Shown one piece after another: positions 38,023 through 50,772 of a DNA stretch of 64,000 nucleotides. Source of the DNA: Cycas panzhihuaensis (taxonomy: Eukaryota; Cycadophyta); assembly GCA_023213395.1 (NCBI GenBank), contig CM041465.1, forward strand, positions 139,817,741 through 139,881,740, in the 5' to 3' direction. Position numbers and translations under genes: made by a program. Below the pieces are notes generated by a model. The model was not told the DNA's origin and made no database searches. It worked only from the letters and a program-made list of their open reading frames with translations. Position 1 is the first letter of the stretch; each line of letters begins with the position of its first letter.

Positions 38023-40020
38023 AGAGAAAACACAGGGCCACATAGGGACTAACAACATGTAAAAATTCATGCTAATGCAAGAATAATTCCCATAGGCAAC
38101 TACTAATTTAGTGAATGTGGAAACAAAGAAATATTGAGATGCAGTGATCAATGGGAGATCTTGTAGGGTCTTAGATGATATCCTAACTAGTATAGAATAG
38201 AAAAAGGTTAGGAAATATGCCTAAAGGCCATGTAGTAATAGGAATGAGCTGTAGAAATCACATATTACATGGAATATAACCATAAATATTGTATTTATGT
38301 AGTTCCATAAATTTCTTATAAATACTAATGATAATTGCTTTAGGCTATCAAAACATGACCAGTAGATAAATTTTTAAACTATCAAAATAAAGCCATCAAA
38401 CCATGAGAAATGTAAATGTATCCAATAGATCTATAAAGCATAAATCTTAAAAGGAGTAGCTAGTAGATAATATATTAAGCTAATAAACATCTCATTTAGA
38501 AGCTTCGATTAGTTGAATGTAGCCTTTGATGGTAGTTGCACTAGAGAGGGAGACTAAGTAATAAGCTAGTTGGAAATTAGGTAATAGACCTAGTAGAGAC
38601 TAGATCTAATACCAAGTGAAAGGGGATGAAAGTCTGCCTAGTTTCAAACTAGGTTCAAGGCTCGTAGCATCCACTAAAATGTTTAACACAATAATTAACA
38701 AGGAATTGATCACAATATTACAATACTGTATTGCATTCACTAACTCATAAAATTAAAGATACATGATATAATAATGAGTATATAAAAAGCCTTACATAAT
38801 AAAACAAAAAGAGGTTGTTACAAAGTATTAAAAATATTAACATAGGATTATGCAAGGTGATAATTGGTACCTTACATGATTAAACTAACTTACAACTATT
38901 ATATATGACGACAAAATCAACCCCACTCAACTAGGGTCATAACATTAAGTTATAACTAAACCCATTTACATTAATGAAGCCCTCAACTTAAAGTATATAT
39001 AAACATTATATTAATGAAACAAATGATGCTTAACAAATTAATGAGATATATCATTAATTCTTCTATTATGTAGCTACTATATCTCTAATATTTGAATGAT
39101 CATGCAGTGACTAATTTGTGTCTCTTTTTGACATTCTAAATTTAATAATTACTATTTCACCTCCCTCCTTTTCCATAAAAGGATTTTGATGACATATATT
39201 TGCATAATCTAATATTATAGTTTCGTATTTAAAATCTATATTTACCCAGTTCATTAACACATTTTACATACATTAAATTGGTAGCTACTATGCAACACAA
39301 ACTTTTATGCATCTATAATTGCATGGCTTTTGGCTTCACATTTTTTTAGATTGAATGAGGATATTTACTACTCATTATCTTCATTTGAAATTACCCATCT
39401 AATTAATATCTTTTCCTTTTGATTAGATTGCTCTCTACTTAGTGGTAGCTAATAAACTTTTGATTAATTATTTCAGGCTCATGTGAATATATTAAAGTAT
39501 TTAAATTTTCTTTTGGTTTTTAATATTCCCTTTATCTTTTAGCCAATGGGTCATATTCAACATTTAAAGTGACAAGGTTTAGTTTTTCAATGGGGTCCAA
39601 GTTATTTTTTCAAAGTTGTTCAAAAATATGACTTGTCTTTGCTCTAACAACTATAACTTTTACTAGCTAAGCCAAAAGTTGGCTCTATTAGCTTCAGATC
39701 AGAGTTCATTTTTACCCAGTCAAAATGAGTGGTCATATAACTATATTTAATTTTTGTTTGATATACTTTTTAATGAGTTAGGTTTATGTAAAATTTATTT
39801 AAGCCTTTAATATTAAAAGGATAATCTTTTGTAAAGTTTTTAATGCATATCTTGACCATCTAATATCATAATTAAGTCTTGTTTGAAGTGTTGGACTCTA
39901 TTTTATCCTCTATTGAGTGGTAAAGACTTCAAAATTTTTTGAAGTTATCTTATGTAACATTTTTTACGCTCAGAAGTAGCACTAGTAAAGAGCTTCTTGT
40001 GCGATGTCCCTTATATAAAT
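38023..40020 (-). repeat. Element F leader, primer site and LTR, copy 2
   Basis: Second copy of 20266-22315, roughly 95-97 % alike by eye. The primer site (38603-38614, minus) reads TGGTATTAGATC and the LTR starts at 38617. A 50-base segment present near 21320-21370 in copy 1 is absent at about 39080. Both copies end at the same base, where a D-type LTR begins. Confidence 0.75.
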
Positions 40021-43000
40021 TAATCACACCTATGGGGGGCCACCAGATTGGAAGAGATTAGGCAAACACAACTAACAACTTTGTGGCTAAGGATATACAA
40101 GAATAAGAAAGAATGATCACCCACAAAAGGCATCCCTACATTAGAATGTAGGTTTGAGGAATCGTAAATGGTGCACAAACTCCCTTCCAGGTAAACACCT
40201 CCTTGATTCAGAGCTAGGGAAAAAGAGGGATCTCCTCGGTTAGCGAGTAACCTCTAAAAAGATCCTTCCATACTAGATGTCCAAGGAATGATGGTGAAAG
40301 TGAAGGCATACCTCTTCTCGTGAAGAGGGGATGAGTGGAACAAGTCCTAACTAAAGGGAGAGAAGGCTCACACACAAGCCGTGAGTGGCTAGCAGTGTGA
40401 GTGAATAAGGAAGAAGTTAGGTTGAAAGACCAACTTCAGGCTAAAGGTGAAGTCAAGGGAGGCTTTTCTAAGAGAGAGGAAAGATGACCTTAAGAGGAGG
40501 TACCCTCAAGGCACCTACACCTAAGATGGGAGTTAGGTGTGGGAGATAAAATAAGGTATATTATTCCTTCATTTATTTTTATTATGTAGTAAGGTAATGT
40601 AGGAATATAGGTTATTGTTATTTGTATTTTGTTTCTTAATAATAAGGAAAATGAACTCAAAAGAAACAACACACTCACTCTCTCTTTCCTAAGTACTAAC
40701 CTCCCTCTCTTTATATTTCATAAATATAAGAAAATAAAGGGCAAGCAAGAAACCAAGGAAAAGAATACAAGTGTGAAATGCAAACCCACTCAATAATATG
40801 CAAGAGGGAAGCAAGGTGTAAATGGAAAGATGCACAACCTGTCTCACCCAAATCCTAGTGCAAAGGGTTTAGGTGAGAGAGGAAACAAGTAAAGACGTGA
40901 TTGAAGAAAGGCAAAACCTATTGGTATGAGTTAACTATTTTTCCTCTATGTATCTAAATGAGGTAAGCAACAACAAATAATAGCATGTAAGTTCTATATT
41001 CCTTTCATCTTTCTTTTTTCGTTTAGGAGCAAAAAGGGAGGAAGATGGATGAGAAAAGGAAAGACGAGGTAGGAAAAATGTACCCGAGAATCAGATGGTT
41101 GGAGTAGCATCTTCCCTACTTCTTCATGGTTCAACCTTGCCTCCTTGATGTGCCTTGCCATGAATGCCATGGAAAAGGAGCACCGATGAGAGGTGGCTTC
41201 CTTACCTTCCCCAATACTCAAATGTAAAAGAAATTGAAAGGAAAGAATGAAATGCCTATATTTAGATTTTTCAAGCAAAATAATAACAATCAAGAAAGGG
41301 AGGTATACCTATAATGGAGGTATTTTTTCACTCCAAAGCATATGGAATCTGCATAACACAAGGTTTACCCTTTCCGAAGGGGCTCTAGTTACGTGTGGGA
41401 GCAAGTGTATATAAGAAAATATATATGTATATATGTGTTTCTTTTCAAAGAAAAAGGGGAAAAAGATAATAGGCTTAACAAATATCTATCAAATAATAAA
41501 ACATACAATGTTAGTGTTGTTTTACCTTTTGTGCACAACAAACAGATAATATAGGAAAAAAGGGGGGTGAAAGGAAAGAAGGTGGGTAGCCTCATAATGG
41601 ATAACCCTCTCAACTAAAAGCCCATGTATTCCTAAGCATTCAAGCAAATGGCTAAAATAGTCAAAACCACTTGATAGTAAGAGCAAAATAGGTTTTGCAT
41701 ATGGAGGGAAAAGTTACAAGAAAGCTATAAAAGTTACAAAGTGTAACTTTTGCAAGATTTTGTAAAAGCAAGTCCAAAGGTAAAAAGACACAAAAGAGGG
41801 CTAACAACCAGGTTGTATGGGATTCTTGATGGCTAGTTACAGGCATAACAAGGGGCTACTAAAGCTGCAATCAATGAAGATCCCCACTCCAAAAGTTTTT
41901 GGGTAAGTAAGGAAGGTACAGGGAAGGAAAATGGGAGGAGAGAAGGGGGTTGCCCTTGAGGAGAAGGCGTATGTATATAGAACCCTACCTAAAACTCCTT
42001 TCACTCTCTCACATACTATTTTTCCTACCACCTCCTTGAATGGACCCTAAAAAAACTTCGAGAAGGAGGGGGATAAGCCAATAGAAATGAGGGTTTGCCT
42101 CCCAATACAGAAAGATGAAGAAGAACTTCACATATATAAGCAGGAAAAGACAAGCAAAATTATACTTATGCTATGAAAGAAAAGAGTAAAGGTAGATCTA
42201 TAGATACCTAGTAAGGATAGATCTGAGGCAGATCTACCAGGCAAATTGGCTAAAGGGGGGGTCCCCGTGGAGGATTACTGGAAAATTACTACAATACCAT
42301 GGAAGAGAAGCATAACTTGTAGAAGAAATGATGCTTGAGGCTTGGTAAGGCATTTGGAACATGGCTCTGTCTTAGCTAGCCTTGCTATGGACCTGCAACT
42401 CACATTTTCTATGATGTAGGAGCTAATAGTTGAAGAGTGGAGTAAGTACAGTAGGGTTGGAGTTTGGTTCCAGAACGTTTTCTTGAGGAGATGGAGAAAG
42501 AAGAGAGTAAGAAGAATATGAAAATGAGGTGAATTTTGGGTTTTTAAACCCAACCTAACCTAACAAGTGATTAGGGTTTACCCTGGGTAGGAAATAACTT
42601 AATGCCATCTGGAAATTTTGCATTCAATGTGAAATTAGTCATGGCCAGATAAAAAAAAAGTTTTAAACAATCGCACCACAACAAACTTTGTGGTACCGTG
42701 AAGTTTACAGCGATATCATAGAGTTTACAATGGTGCAGCCAAAAGTAAAGTAAAAACAAAAGGGAGGAGCCCCAAAGGCTTCCAGGAGGGGTCCTAGACC
42801 TTAAGAAGGCAGTAATGCAATGGAAATATATTAAGGAGGGAACACAATAAGTGAGAAAATGATGCTCAAGGAATCTGAAAAGGAAATAAGTCATGCATAA
42901 AGGTGACAATCAGGCCTAAATAGGATGTCAGGGACTGTGTCATGCTAAGAAATGATACGAAATAGGCTACGAGGGCCAAAAATGCTTGGGGACATGTGGA

Positions 43001-43237
43001 GACATGACAAAGGGTCATGGAGTGCCATGGGATATGTATCCTGAGTCATCTTAGGCTAAAAAGTGTTGAGATGTAGCATGAATAAGTAACAAATGTATAA
43101 TGATTACATACTCAACCAATCAATATGTAATGTACCTCTATTGACAAATCTCTAAAGCTGGTGGGAGTGAGGATAGAAGCATACATATACTTACCTAAGT
43201 TGAGTTACCCATGTCCATTCTTGGTAGCTAGGAAACA
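40021..43237 (-). repeat. Third LTR of gypsy D type (L3)
   Basis: Full-length counterpart of L1 (about 3.2 kb), ending in GCTAGGAAACA on the forward strand. No D internal region adjoins it. It is followed at 43238 by a repeat of the last 290 bp of the F LTR. Confidence 0.85.
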
Positions 43238-43529
43238 GTCACACAACCATATTTAATTTTCATTTGACATACTTTTTAATGAGTTAAGTTGATGTAAAAT
43301 TTAGTTAAGCCTTTAATATTAAAAGGCTAATCTTTTGTAAAGTATTTTAATATATATCTTGACCATCCAATATCAGAATTAAGTCTTGTTTGAAGTGTTG
43401 GACTCTATTTTTTGTCCTCTATTAAGTGGTAAAGACTTCAAAATTTTTTGAAGTTATCTTATGTAACATTTTTTATGCTCAGAAGTAGCACTAATAAAGA
43501 GCTTCGTATATGATGTCCCTGATATAAAG
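43238..43529 (-). repeat. Third copy of the terminal part of the F LTR
   Basis: 292 bp matching 22025-22315 and 39732-40020, from GTCACACAACC to GATATAAAG. L3 is therefore flanked by the same 290-bp sequence on both sides. Confidence 0.85.
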
Positions 43530-43749
43530 GCATCCAAATTTAGTCTATAAACTAACACTAATATAAAATATTATTTTTTAGGTGGTTAAAGTCCCAATTG
43601 GGACATTTACCCAAGTTCTAGAGGTGAAGTAGTACATAACTTATTGCTTTTAAGTGCCTCTTTTATTATTTTTTAAGTGCTTTGATTACAGTTTATTTTT
43701 AAATACTTTACATTTTGAAATGTTATTTTTCAAAGTAATCTTTTTTACT
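43530..43749 (+). other. Leader of element A before gag
   Basis: AT-rich sequence from the end of the F-derived repeat to the first gag codon of A. The leader of A presumably began near 8145 and has been separated from this part by inserted elements. Confidence 0.45.
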
Positions 43750-44865
43750 ATGGAATCAAATATTAGAAATGTAATGGTTCCTAAATTTGATGGCATAATT
43801 TTTTTTAACTAGAGGAGGCAAATGAAGCAAATCTTTATTATCAAATATATATGGGAACTTGTCAATATAGGTTATAGATCGATTGATAAAGATACCATGG
43901 AGGATGAGAATAAATATTTTAAGGAGAATAAAAAGAAGGACAATGAGGTGCTTACATTCATCTTTTATGCATTAGAGGACCATATCTTCCTTAGAATACG
44001 TGAAGCTACAACATCAAAGAAGGCTTAGAATGCATTTAAGATGATATACAATGGAGCAACATTATCAAAACTTTAAACTTTAAGAAACATATTTAAAAAT
44101 CTAAGGATGATAATTCATAAAGGAGTTAATGATTGTATTACTTAGGTCCAAGGCTTAGTTAACTAGATGAGACCCTTAGGAGAAATGATTAGTGAACACA
44201 GAGTAGTGGAAAAGAACCTAAGGTACGAAAGTGATATTAAGAGGTTTTAGATGGTGGCCATTAGTATAGACATTTATAAGGATCTTAGCAGTCTCAGAAT
44301 AGATTAACTAAGTGTTATGCTTCTAGAAGTTGAAGAATAGAAAGAGGAAAGTAAATCCCTTAAACATGCCTTTTCCACCAACATAAAAATTAGGTACAAT
44401 TACTAAGGACAAAGTTCTAGGAATAGAGATCAATCCCCTAGACATAGAGGCTAACTAAGAAACTAGTTTCAAAGATAAAGTTAAGGCTTCCAAGGCTATC
44501 ATTAAATCTTTCAAGTACAAGGTCAAAACAATTATAAAGGATAAGGCCCAAATCAAGTTTATCAAGGGCAAAATTAGTACTAAGATTAAAGATACTATCG
44601 AGGCCAAGGTTAAGGCTAAAACTATGGACCTCAAGGAAGAGGAAGAGGTCAAAGTCCTAGGGGGAGAAACTAAGGATAAAGAGGTAGGAGTCGAAGAGTT
44701 AGAGGAACCATTCAATGTTTCTACTTCCATAAGAATGGTCACTTAGAAGAAAATTATTTTACAAAAAGCTCAAGTTCACAAAGAAGAACAACTGATATAG
44801 TTGTGAAAGAAAGATAAAATGATAGATTATTTCTTTCAAGCCTAATGGCCAATAAAGAAAAAGAT
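43750..44865 (+). pseudogene. gag of copia element A (decayed)
   Basis: Starts MESNIRNVMVPKFDG, with a capsid region containing DNEVLTFIFYALEDHIFLR near 43940-44000, closely parallel to the gag of element E. A Gln/Gly/Arg-rich linker (near 44460-44700) leads to a zinc knuckle at 44716-44757 reading CFYFHKNGHLEENY. Two of the three Cys are lost (to Phe and Tyr) and the His is kept. Stops are mostly TAG/TAA at Gln-type codons. The open minus-strand frame at 44455-44742 is the shadow of the linker. Confidence 0.85.
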
Positions 44866-46241
44866 AATTAGTATATCAATTTAGGGTATACCACACATAT
44901 GACACATAAGGAAGAGTGGTTTAAGGAGTTAGATAATTCTAAGAAAAGTAAAATTATGTTTCAAGACAACACCACATAGGCAGTTGTTAAAAAATAAATA
45001 TTCTCTATAACAACTAATTTTAGAGGAATTAGGAGTATAAAAGATGTTCTATATATTCCAACACTCAAGAAAAAATTACTATCAGTGGGATAGATGATGG
45101 AGTAATAATGTCAATTAATCTTTGATAATACAAAATATACTATCAAGGATAAATTAAGCAATAAGGTAGTTGTGGCCAAAGGTTAAATAATTAATGATAG
45201 GTTAGTTAAACTAGTCATACCCCTAATATATTATTATGCCTTAAACTTATTAACAAATGTTGATAGTGAAACATAGCACAAAAGACTTGGCCATGTAAAT
45301 TATAATAGTTTAACCTTAATGAAAAGAATGGATATGGTAATTGGACTTCCTACTATTGAACCTAGTAAGGAACTTTATAAAGGTTGCATACTTAGAGAGC
45401 AGTAAAGGGAAGGATTTTTTAATGAAATTTATAGGGCCAATGGGTCCCTTCAATTGATATATACAAGATTATATAGTCTGTTGGATGTACCCTCACTTAG
45501 AGGTATTAAGTACTTTATAACATTCATTAATGACTTTATAAGGATGACATGGGACTACTTCATCAAATTTAAATTAGATGCTCTACAATGCTTTATGGAC
45601 TTTAATACTTTTATAGAAAGGTAACATGGACTTAGAATTTTACCCCTAAGATCAAACAATAGGGGAAAATTCATCTCAAATGAGTTCAAAGCTTATTGTA
45701 ATTATTATGGCATAAGAAAGTAGTTTATCAATCCTTATACTGTACAATAAAATGGGGTTGTTAAAAGAAAGAATAGGATAATTATGTAAATAGAAAGGAG
45801 TATTCTTAAAGAAAAGTATTTAAGAAGTGAATTTTAGGTAGAAGTTATATGCACAACTATTTATGTGTTGAACAAGTATACTACCAAGGTAGTTAGATGG
45901 GTTACACTAAAAGAAACTTGGACATATTATAAGCTAAGTAGTAATCACTTAAGGATTTTTTAGTGCATAGCTTATGCACATGTTCTATATTAAAGAACTA
46001 AGTTAGATAATAAGAGTATCAAATGTATCTTTATAAGATATAGTAACTCTTCTAGATCCTATAAACTCTATGATCTAAAAGGTAAAAGGATAATTATGAG
46101 CAAGGATGTCATCTTTAAAGAATATGAATTTTATCAAGAAGAAATGATTAAGAAAGATAAAGGAAAAAATATTAGGGTTAAAGTGGAATCAAATCCTAAG
46201 GGTATAAATATGCCTAATCTAAATGAAGCAAAACCCTCTAC
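44866..46241 (+). pseudogene. pol of element A, part 1: protease and integrase
   Basis: Protease: YINLGYTTHMTHKEEW near 44871, the Asp-Ser-Gly changed to Asn-Leu-Gly. GAG-pre-integrase: HKRLGHVNYNSLTLMKRMDM near 45280. Integrase: YFITFINDFIRM near 45510, the second catalytic Asp changed in SNNRGKF near 45655, and the catalytic Glu changed to Lys in NGVVKRKN near 45752. The frame is held without indels to 46241, where element B begins after ACCCTCTAC. It continues in the same frame at 61441. Not functional. Confidence 0.88.
46237..46241. other. Target-site duplication of element B, left copy
   Basis: TCTAC, repeated at 61436-61440 directly outside the TG...CA ends of B. Confidence 0.93.
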
Positions 46242-46538
46242 TGAAAAGGGTTAATGACATAAGGCCATTACATTAGTTGATTATTTCGAAAAGGGGTCTT
46301 AAGTGAACTTTAAATTAGATCACTTAAGTGAAATGCACTTTCATGTGTATTATGTGTAATTTCATTTCACCTAACTCAAATGCTCCCTCTCTCAATATAA
46401 AAGTAAAGCTCAATGGAGGAGATTCATTCTTACCTCCCCATTTTGTGAGAGCTGCTTTCTTTCTCTCAAGTCTCTCTTGCTCCCATGTTCACCTTTGTGT
46501 TTAGTGCATGGAGATGAAGGATAGATCCACTCTTTTCA
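46242..46538 (+). repeat. 5' LTR of element B
   Basis: 297 bp, TGAAAAGGGTTAATGAC to CTCTTTTCA. AATATAAAAG near 46397 is a plausible TATA box for the element promoter. Confidence 0.95.
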
Positions 46539-46540
46539 TG

Positions 46541-46552
46541 TGCTATCAGAGC
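46541..46552 (+). other. Primer binding site of element B
   Basis: TGCTATCAGAGC, one mismatch from the initiator-Met site and two bases after the LTR. Confidence 0.9.
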
Positions 46553-48422
46553 TTGCTTCCTTCATATTCCCCACTTGCACTTACAATAGAGCCATCACTT
46601 CCTTCTCCCCCACAATCCATGTGGTGAAGGAGATTGTGAAAGTGAATTTAGAAATATTTTCAAGTTATTATGATAGCATATTTTGTATTGTTTGCTTTTC
46701 CTTTCTTTTTTGCAGGTTTGGAAGCATAATACAAGGAGTTGTAAGGCCCAAGGATTCCAATCCTTTTCTGGCTATTTATGCTATCTCATTCTTCTTTTTC
46801 TTTTCCCTTTTTGTCCATTTAACAAGGGAAATCTTTGTAGAAATTTTTCCAGCATTTAGAAGAATGATTGTAAGGGGAGTTTTTACCCATTTTTTTTTTA
46901 AGAATTTTAAGCCATTTAAAATATCTATCATTGTATGCTCTCACCTTGCCCATATTGGGATCCTGGTGATAAAAAAATGATGGAAATTTCATATGGTATC
47001 ATGTGTTAATGAGATATTAGCAAGCTGAAATTTCTGTAGAAATACAATTTGATTATTGAACTTCACAGGTCTACAAAATCTTCTACAGAGATCCAATTGA
47101 AGTGATTCTAATTTCCAAAGATGGGACTCTAAGTCTAATTTCCATCACAAAAACCACCACCTAATTTGGATGTCATATGAGGAAGTTATTGCTGTTTTAG
47201 TGAACAACAGTTATTTTTAGTAAGAATTCTAGAAAAATATAATTTCCTAAATTTGTGGGGGTGTCAAAACCTTTCCATAACTCATTTGGACCTGATTCCA
47301 CTTCCTAAAGATGAAACTATGAGTCTAGTTTGCAGCAGAAAAATCAGCACTCCATTTTGACATCGTGGGAGAAAGTTATTGCAGATTTAGTGAAGAGTAT
47401 TTTTTTTTGTATTAACAAAAAAAAAAAGTGAAGAAAATTTCTTCCTTTTTATAAGGCTTAAAAGCCCATTGTAAAAGTGAGAAAAAACACCTGGATCAGA
47501 GCAATATCTGGTGTCCTCACTCACTTATTAGCATTGCATTTCAGCACTCTAAAATCGCTCAAAGTAAGCACTCCAAAGACACTTCAAGCAAGCACTTTAA
47601 GCAAACACTCCAAAAGCACTCCAAGCAAGCATTATTTTCAGTTAAATGTACGTTTGATGCAATTAGATAATCTTTTTACTCTTCCTAAAAGGAACGCATC
47701 ACGTACGCTATTTTCTGCCATCTTGTACCTATTCATACACTTGCCAAGGTTGAGATACCTTGGTTGGCAGAATGCCGTGCCATAAAGGAGGTGTGGGTTT
47801 CAAGTTGGGACTGGACTAAACCAGAATATTGGTGAGGTTTGGTTAGCCATACCATCGTGCCTCAATCAGGGATCATCTTGATAACCAATCGGGAAAACTA
47901 AAACTTTAATAAAATATTAAAATATACCTGATCCAATATCTATCATAGCCATGGGTATGCATGTACCACTCTTTAGAGGAGGTATATAGCTGCTCATTGG
48001 TGAACTGGGTGAGGATTGGGAGTACCTGGGCTCCGTTGTGACTTAGATTTCATCACCAAGCACGATTGCGAGTATCCCGGGTGAAGGCCAAATTAATTCT
48101 ACTAGAAGCCTAGGCATCCCTTCAATAACCTCAACTACACGTTGGACACAAGTTAGAGGTTATTGGGTTGATTACGCATCCTACATTCGAGTTTCAAGTT
48201 GTGTAAACCCAATGATGTCAACTTCTACATTGGCCTACAATCTTGTATATTGATCACTTACTTATTTGTAAAAAGTGATCCATAGTATAATCACAATCAT
48301 AGTGCTTCTTATATTCCTATTGCGTCAGGTTAATATTTGCCACAAGTGTTAGTGGCCAATTTTTATCATAGTGCTTCTCATATTCCTACTGCGTCAGGTT
48401 AATATTTGTCACAAGTGTTGGT
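46553..48422 (+). other. Leader of element B (first part)
   Basis: A 1.87-kb untranslated stretch also present in C at 48734-50600. It contains a Ser/Lys-like run of repeated AAGCACTCCAA units near 47560-47630, and two consecutive copies of a roughly 65-bp unit (CATAGTGCTTCT...CACAAGTGTTAG) near 48298-48420. The 146-codon frame at 46540-46980 begins at the primer site and is shortened and shifted in C, so it is not taken as a gene. Confidence 0.85.
48418..48422. other. Target-site duplication of element C, left copy
   Basis: TTGGT, repeated at 56009-56013. The uninterrupted sequence TTGGTGA is present in the leader of C itself near 50605, which confirms the insertion point. Confidence 0.93.
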
Positions 48423-48719
48423 TGAAAAGGGTTAATGACATAAGGTCATTACATTAGTTGATTATTTCAAAAAATGGTCTTAAGTGAACTTTAAATTAGA
48501 TCACTTAAGTGAAATGCACTTTCATGTGCATTATGTGTAATTTCATTTCACCTACCTCAAATGCTCCCTCTCTCAATATAAAAGTAAAGCTCAATGGAGG
48601 AGATTCATTCTTACCTCCCCATTTTGTGAGAGCTACTTTCTTTCTCTCAAGTCTCTCTTGCTCCCATGTTTGCCTTTGTGTTTAGTGCATGGAGATGAAG
48701 GATAGATCCACTCTTTTCA
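48423..48719 (+). repeat. 5' LTR of element C
   Basis: 297 bp, TGAAAAGGG to CTTTTCA. Confidence 0.95.
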
Positions 48720-48721
48720 TG

Positions 48722-48733
48722 TGGTATCAGAGC
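48722..48733 (+). other. Primer binding site of element C
   Basis: TGGTATCAGAGC, a perfect match to the standard plant initiator-Met tRNA primer site, two bases after the LTR. Confidence 0.95.
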
Positions 48734-50772
48734 TTGCTTCCTTCATATTCCCCACTTGCACTTGCAATGGAGCCATCACTTCCTTCTCCCCCACAATCCA
48801 TGTGGTGAAGGAGATTATGAAAGTGAATTTAGAAATATTTTCAAGTTATTATGATAGCATATTTTGTATTGTTTGCCTTTCCTTTCTCTTTTGCAGGTTT
48901 GGAAGCATAATACAAGGAGTTGTAAGGCCAAGGATTCCAATCCTTTGCTGGCCATTCATGCTATCCCATTCTTCTTTTCTTTTCCTTTTTGTCCATTTAA
49001 CAAGGGAAATCTTTCTTGAAATTTTTCCGACATTTAGAAGAATGATTGTAAGGGAGTTTTACCCATTTTTTTAAAAGAATTTTGAGCCATTTAAAATATC
49101 TATCATTGTATGCTCTCACCTTGCCCATATTGGGATCCTGGTAATCAAAAAATGATGGAAATTTCATATGGTATCATGTGTTAATGAGAGATTAGCAAGC
49201 TAAAATTTCTGCAGAAATTCAATTTGATTATTGAACTTCACAGGTCTGCAAATTCTTCTACAGAGATCCAATTGAAGTGATTCCAATTTTCAAAGATGGG
49301 GCTCTGAGTCTACTTTCCAGCACAAAAATTGGCACCTAATTTGGATGTCGTATGAGGAAGTTATTGCTGTTTTAGTGAACAGCAGTTATTTTTAGTAAGA
49401 ATTTTGGAAAAATATAATTTCCTAACTTTGCGGGGCTGTCAAAAATGCTCCAGAACTCATTTGGACCTGATTCCACTTCCTGAAGATGAAGCTCTGAGTC
49501 AAGTTTGCAGCACAAAAACCGTCACTCCATTTCAACATCGTGGGAGAAAGTTATTGCAGATTTAGTGAAGAGTACTTTTTTTGTATTAACAAAAAAAAAA
49601 AAAAAATGAAGAAAATTTCTTCCTTTTTATAAGGCTTAAAAGCCCATTGTAAAAGTGAAAAAAAAAAAACACCTGGATCGGAGCAATATCCAGTGTCCTC
49701 ACTCACTTATTAAGCATTACATGTCAACACTCTAAAATCACTCAAAGTAAGCACTCCAAAGACACTTCAAGCAAGCACTTCAAGCAAGCACTCCAAAAGC
49801 ACTCCAAGCAAGCATTATTTTTAGTTAAATGTACGTTTGATGCAATTCGATAATCTTTTCACTCTTCCTAAAAGGAACGCATCACGTATGCTATTTTTCA
49901 CCATCTTGTACCTGTTCACACACTCGACAAGGTTGAGATACCTTGGTTGGCAGAATGCCGTGCCATAAAGGAGGTGTGGGTTTCAAGTTGGGACTGGACT
50001 AAACCGGAATATTGGTGAGGTTTGGTTAGCCATACCATCGTGCCTCAATCGGGATCATCCACGATAACCAACCAGAAAAGCGAAACTTTAATAAACCATT
50101 AAATTATACCTGATCCAATATCTGTCCTACCCATGGGTATGCACGTATCACTCTTTAGAGGAGGTATATAGGCGCTCATTGGTGAGCGGGTGAGGATTGG
50201 GAGTACACAGGCTCAGATTGTGACTTGGATTTCATCACCAAGCACGATTCTTTGGTATCGTGGGTGAAGGCCAAATTAATTCTACTAGAAGCCTAGGCAT
50301 CCCTTCAACAACCTCAACTACACGTTGGACACAAGTTAGAGGTTATTGGGTTGATTACGCATCCTACATTCGAGCTTCAAGTTGTGTAAACCTAATGATG
50401 TCAACTTCTACATTGGCCTACAATCTTGTATATTGATCACTTACTTATTTGTAAAAAGTGATCCATAGTGTAATCACAATCATAGTGCTTCTCATATTCC
50501 TGTTGCGTCAGGTTAATATTTGCCATAAGTGTTAGTGGCTAATTTTTATCATAGTTCTTCTCATATTCCTGCTGCGTCAGGTTAATATTTGTCACAAGTG
50601 TTGGTGACTTTTCTCTAAGTTGCTCCCTTCATCTTTGAGCAACCATTCTCACTTCTTCTTCCTTCTTCTACACTACTTCATTACATTTCTCATTTGTAAA
50701 TAGTGATCGGTCATTTATTGCCATCACTTTTATAGTCCCTTGTTCATTTCTTCCCTTCTAAAAAAAGACACA
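48734..50772 (+). other. Leader of element C
   Basis: About 2.04 kb before the first gag ATG, unusually long for a copia element. Same repeats as in B: AAGCACTCCAA units near 49740-49810 and the doubled 65-bp unit near 50478-50605. It ends in a pyrimidine-rich stretch (TTCTTCTTCCTTCTTC near 50655). Confidence 0.85.

Noticed and set aside
44455-44742. Minus-strand Ser/Leu-rich frame of 95 codons
   Set aside because: It is the reverse of the Gln/Gly/Arg linker of A gag, which lies in the correct place before the zinc knuckle.
46540-46980. 146-codon forward frame as a leader-encoded protein
   Set aside because: It starts within the primer site, is rich in Phe/Ile/Ser as expected from pyrimidine-rich DNA, and is truncated by a frame change in the sister copy.
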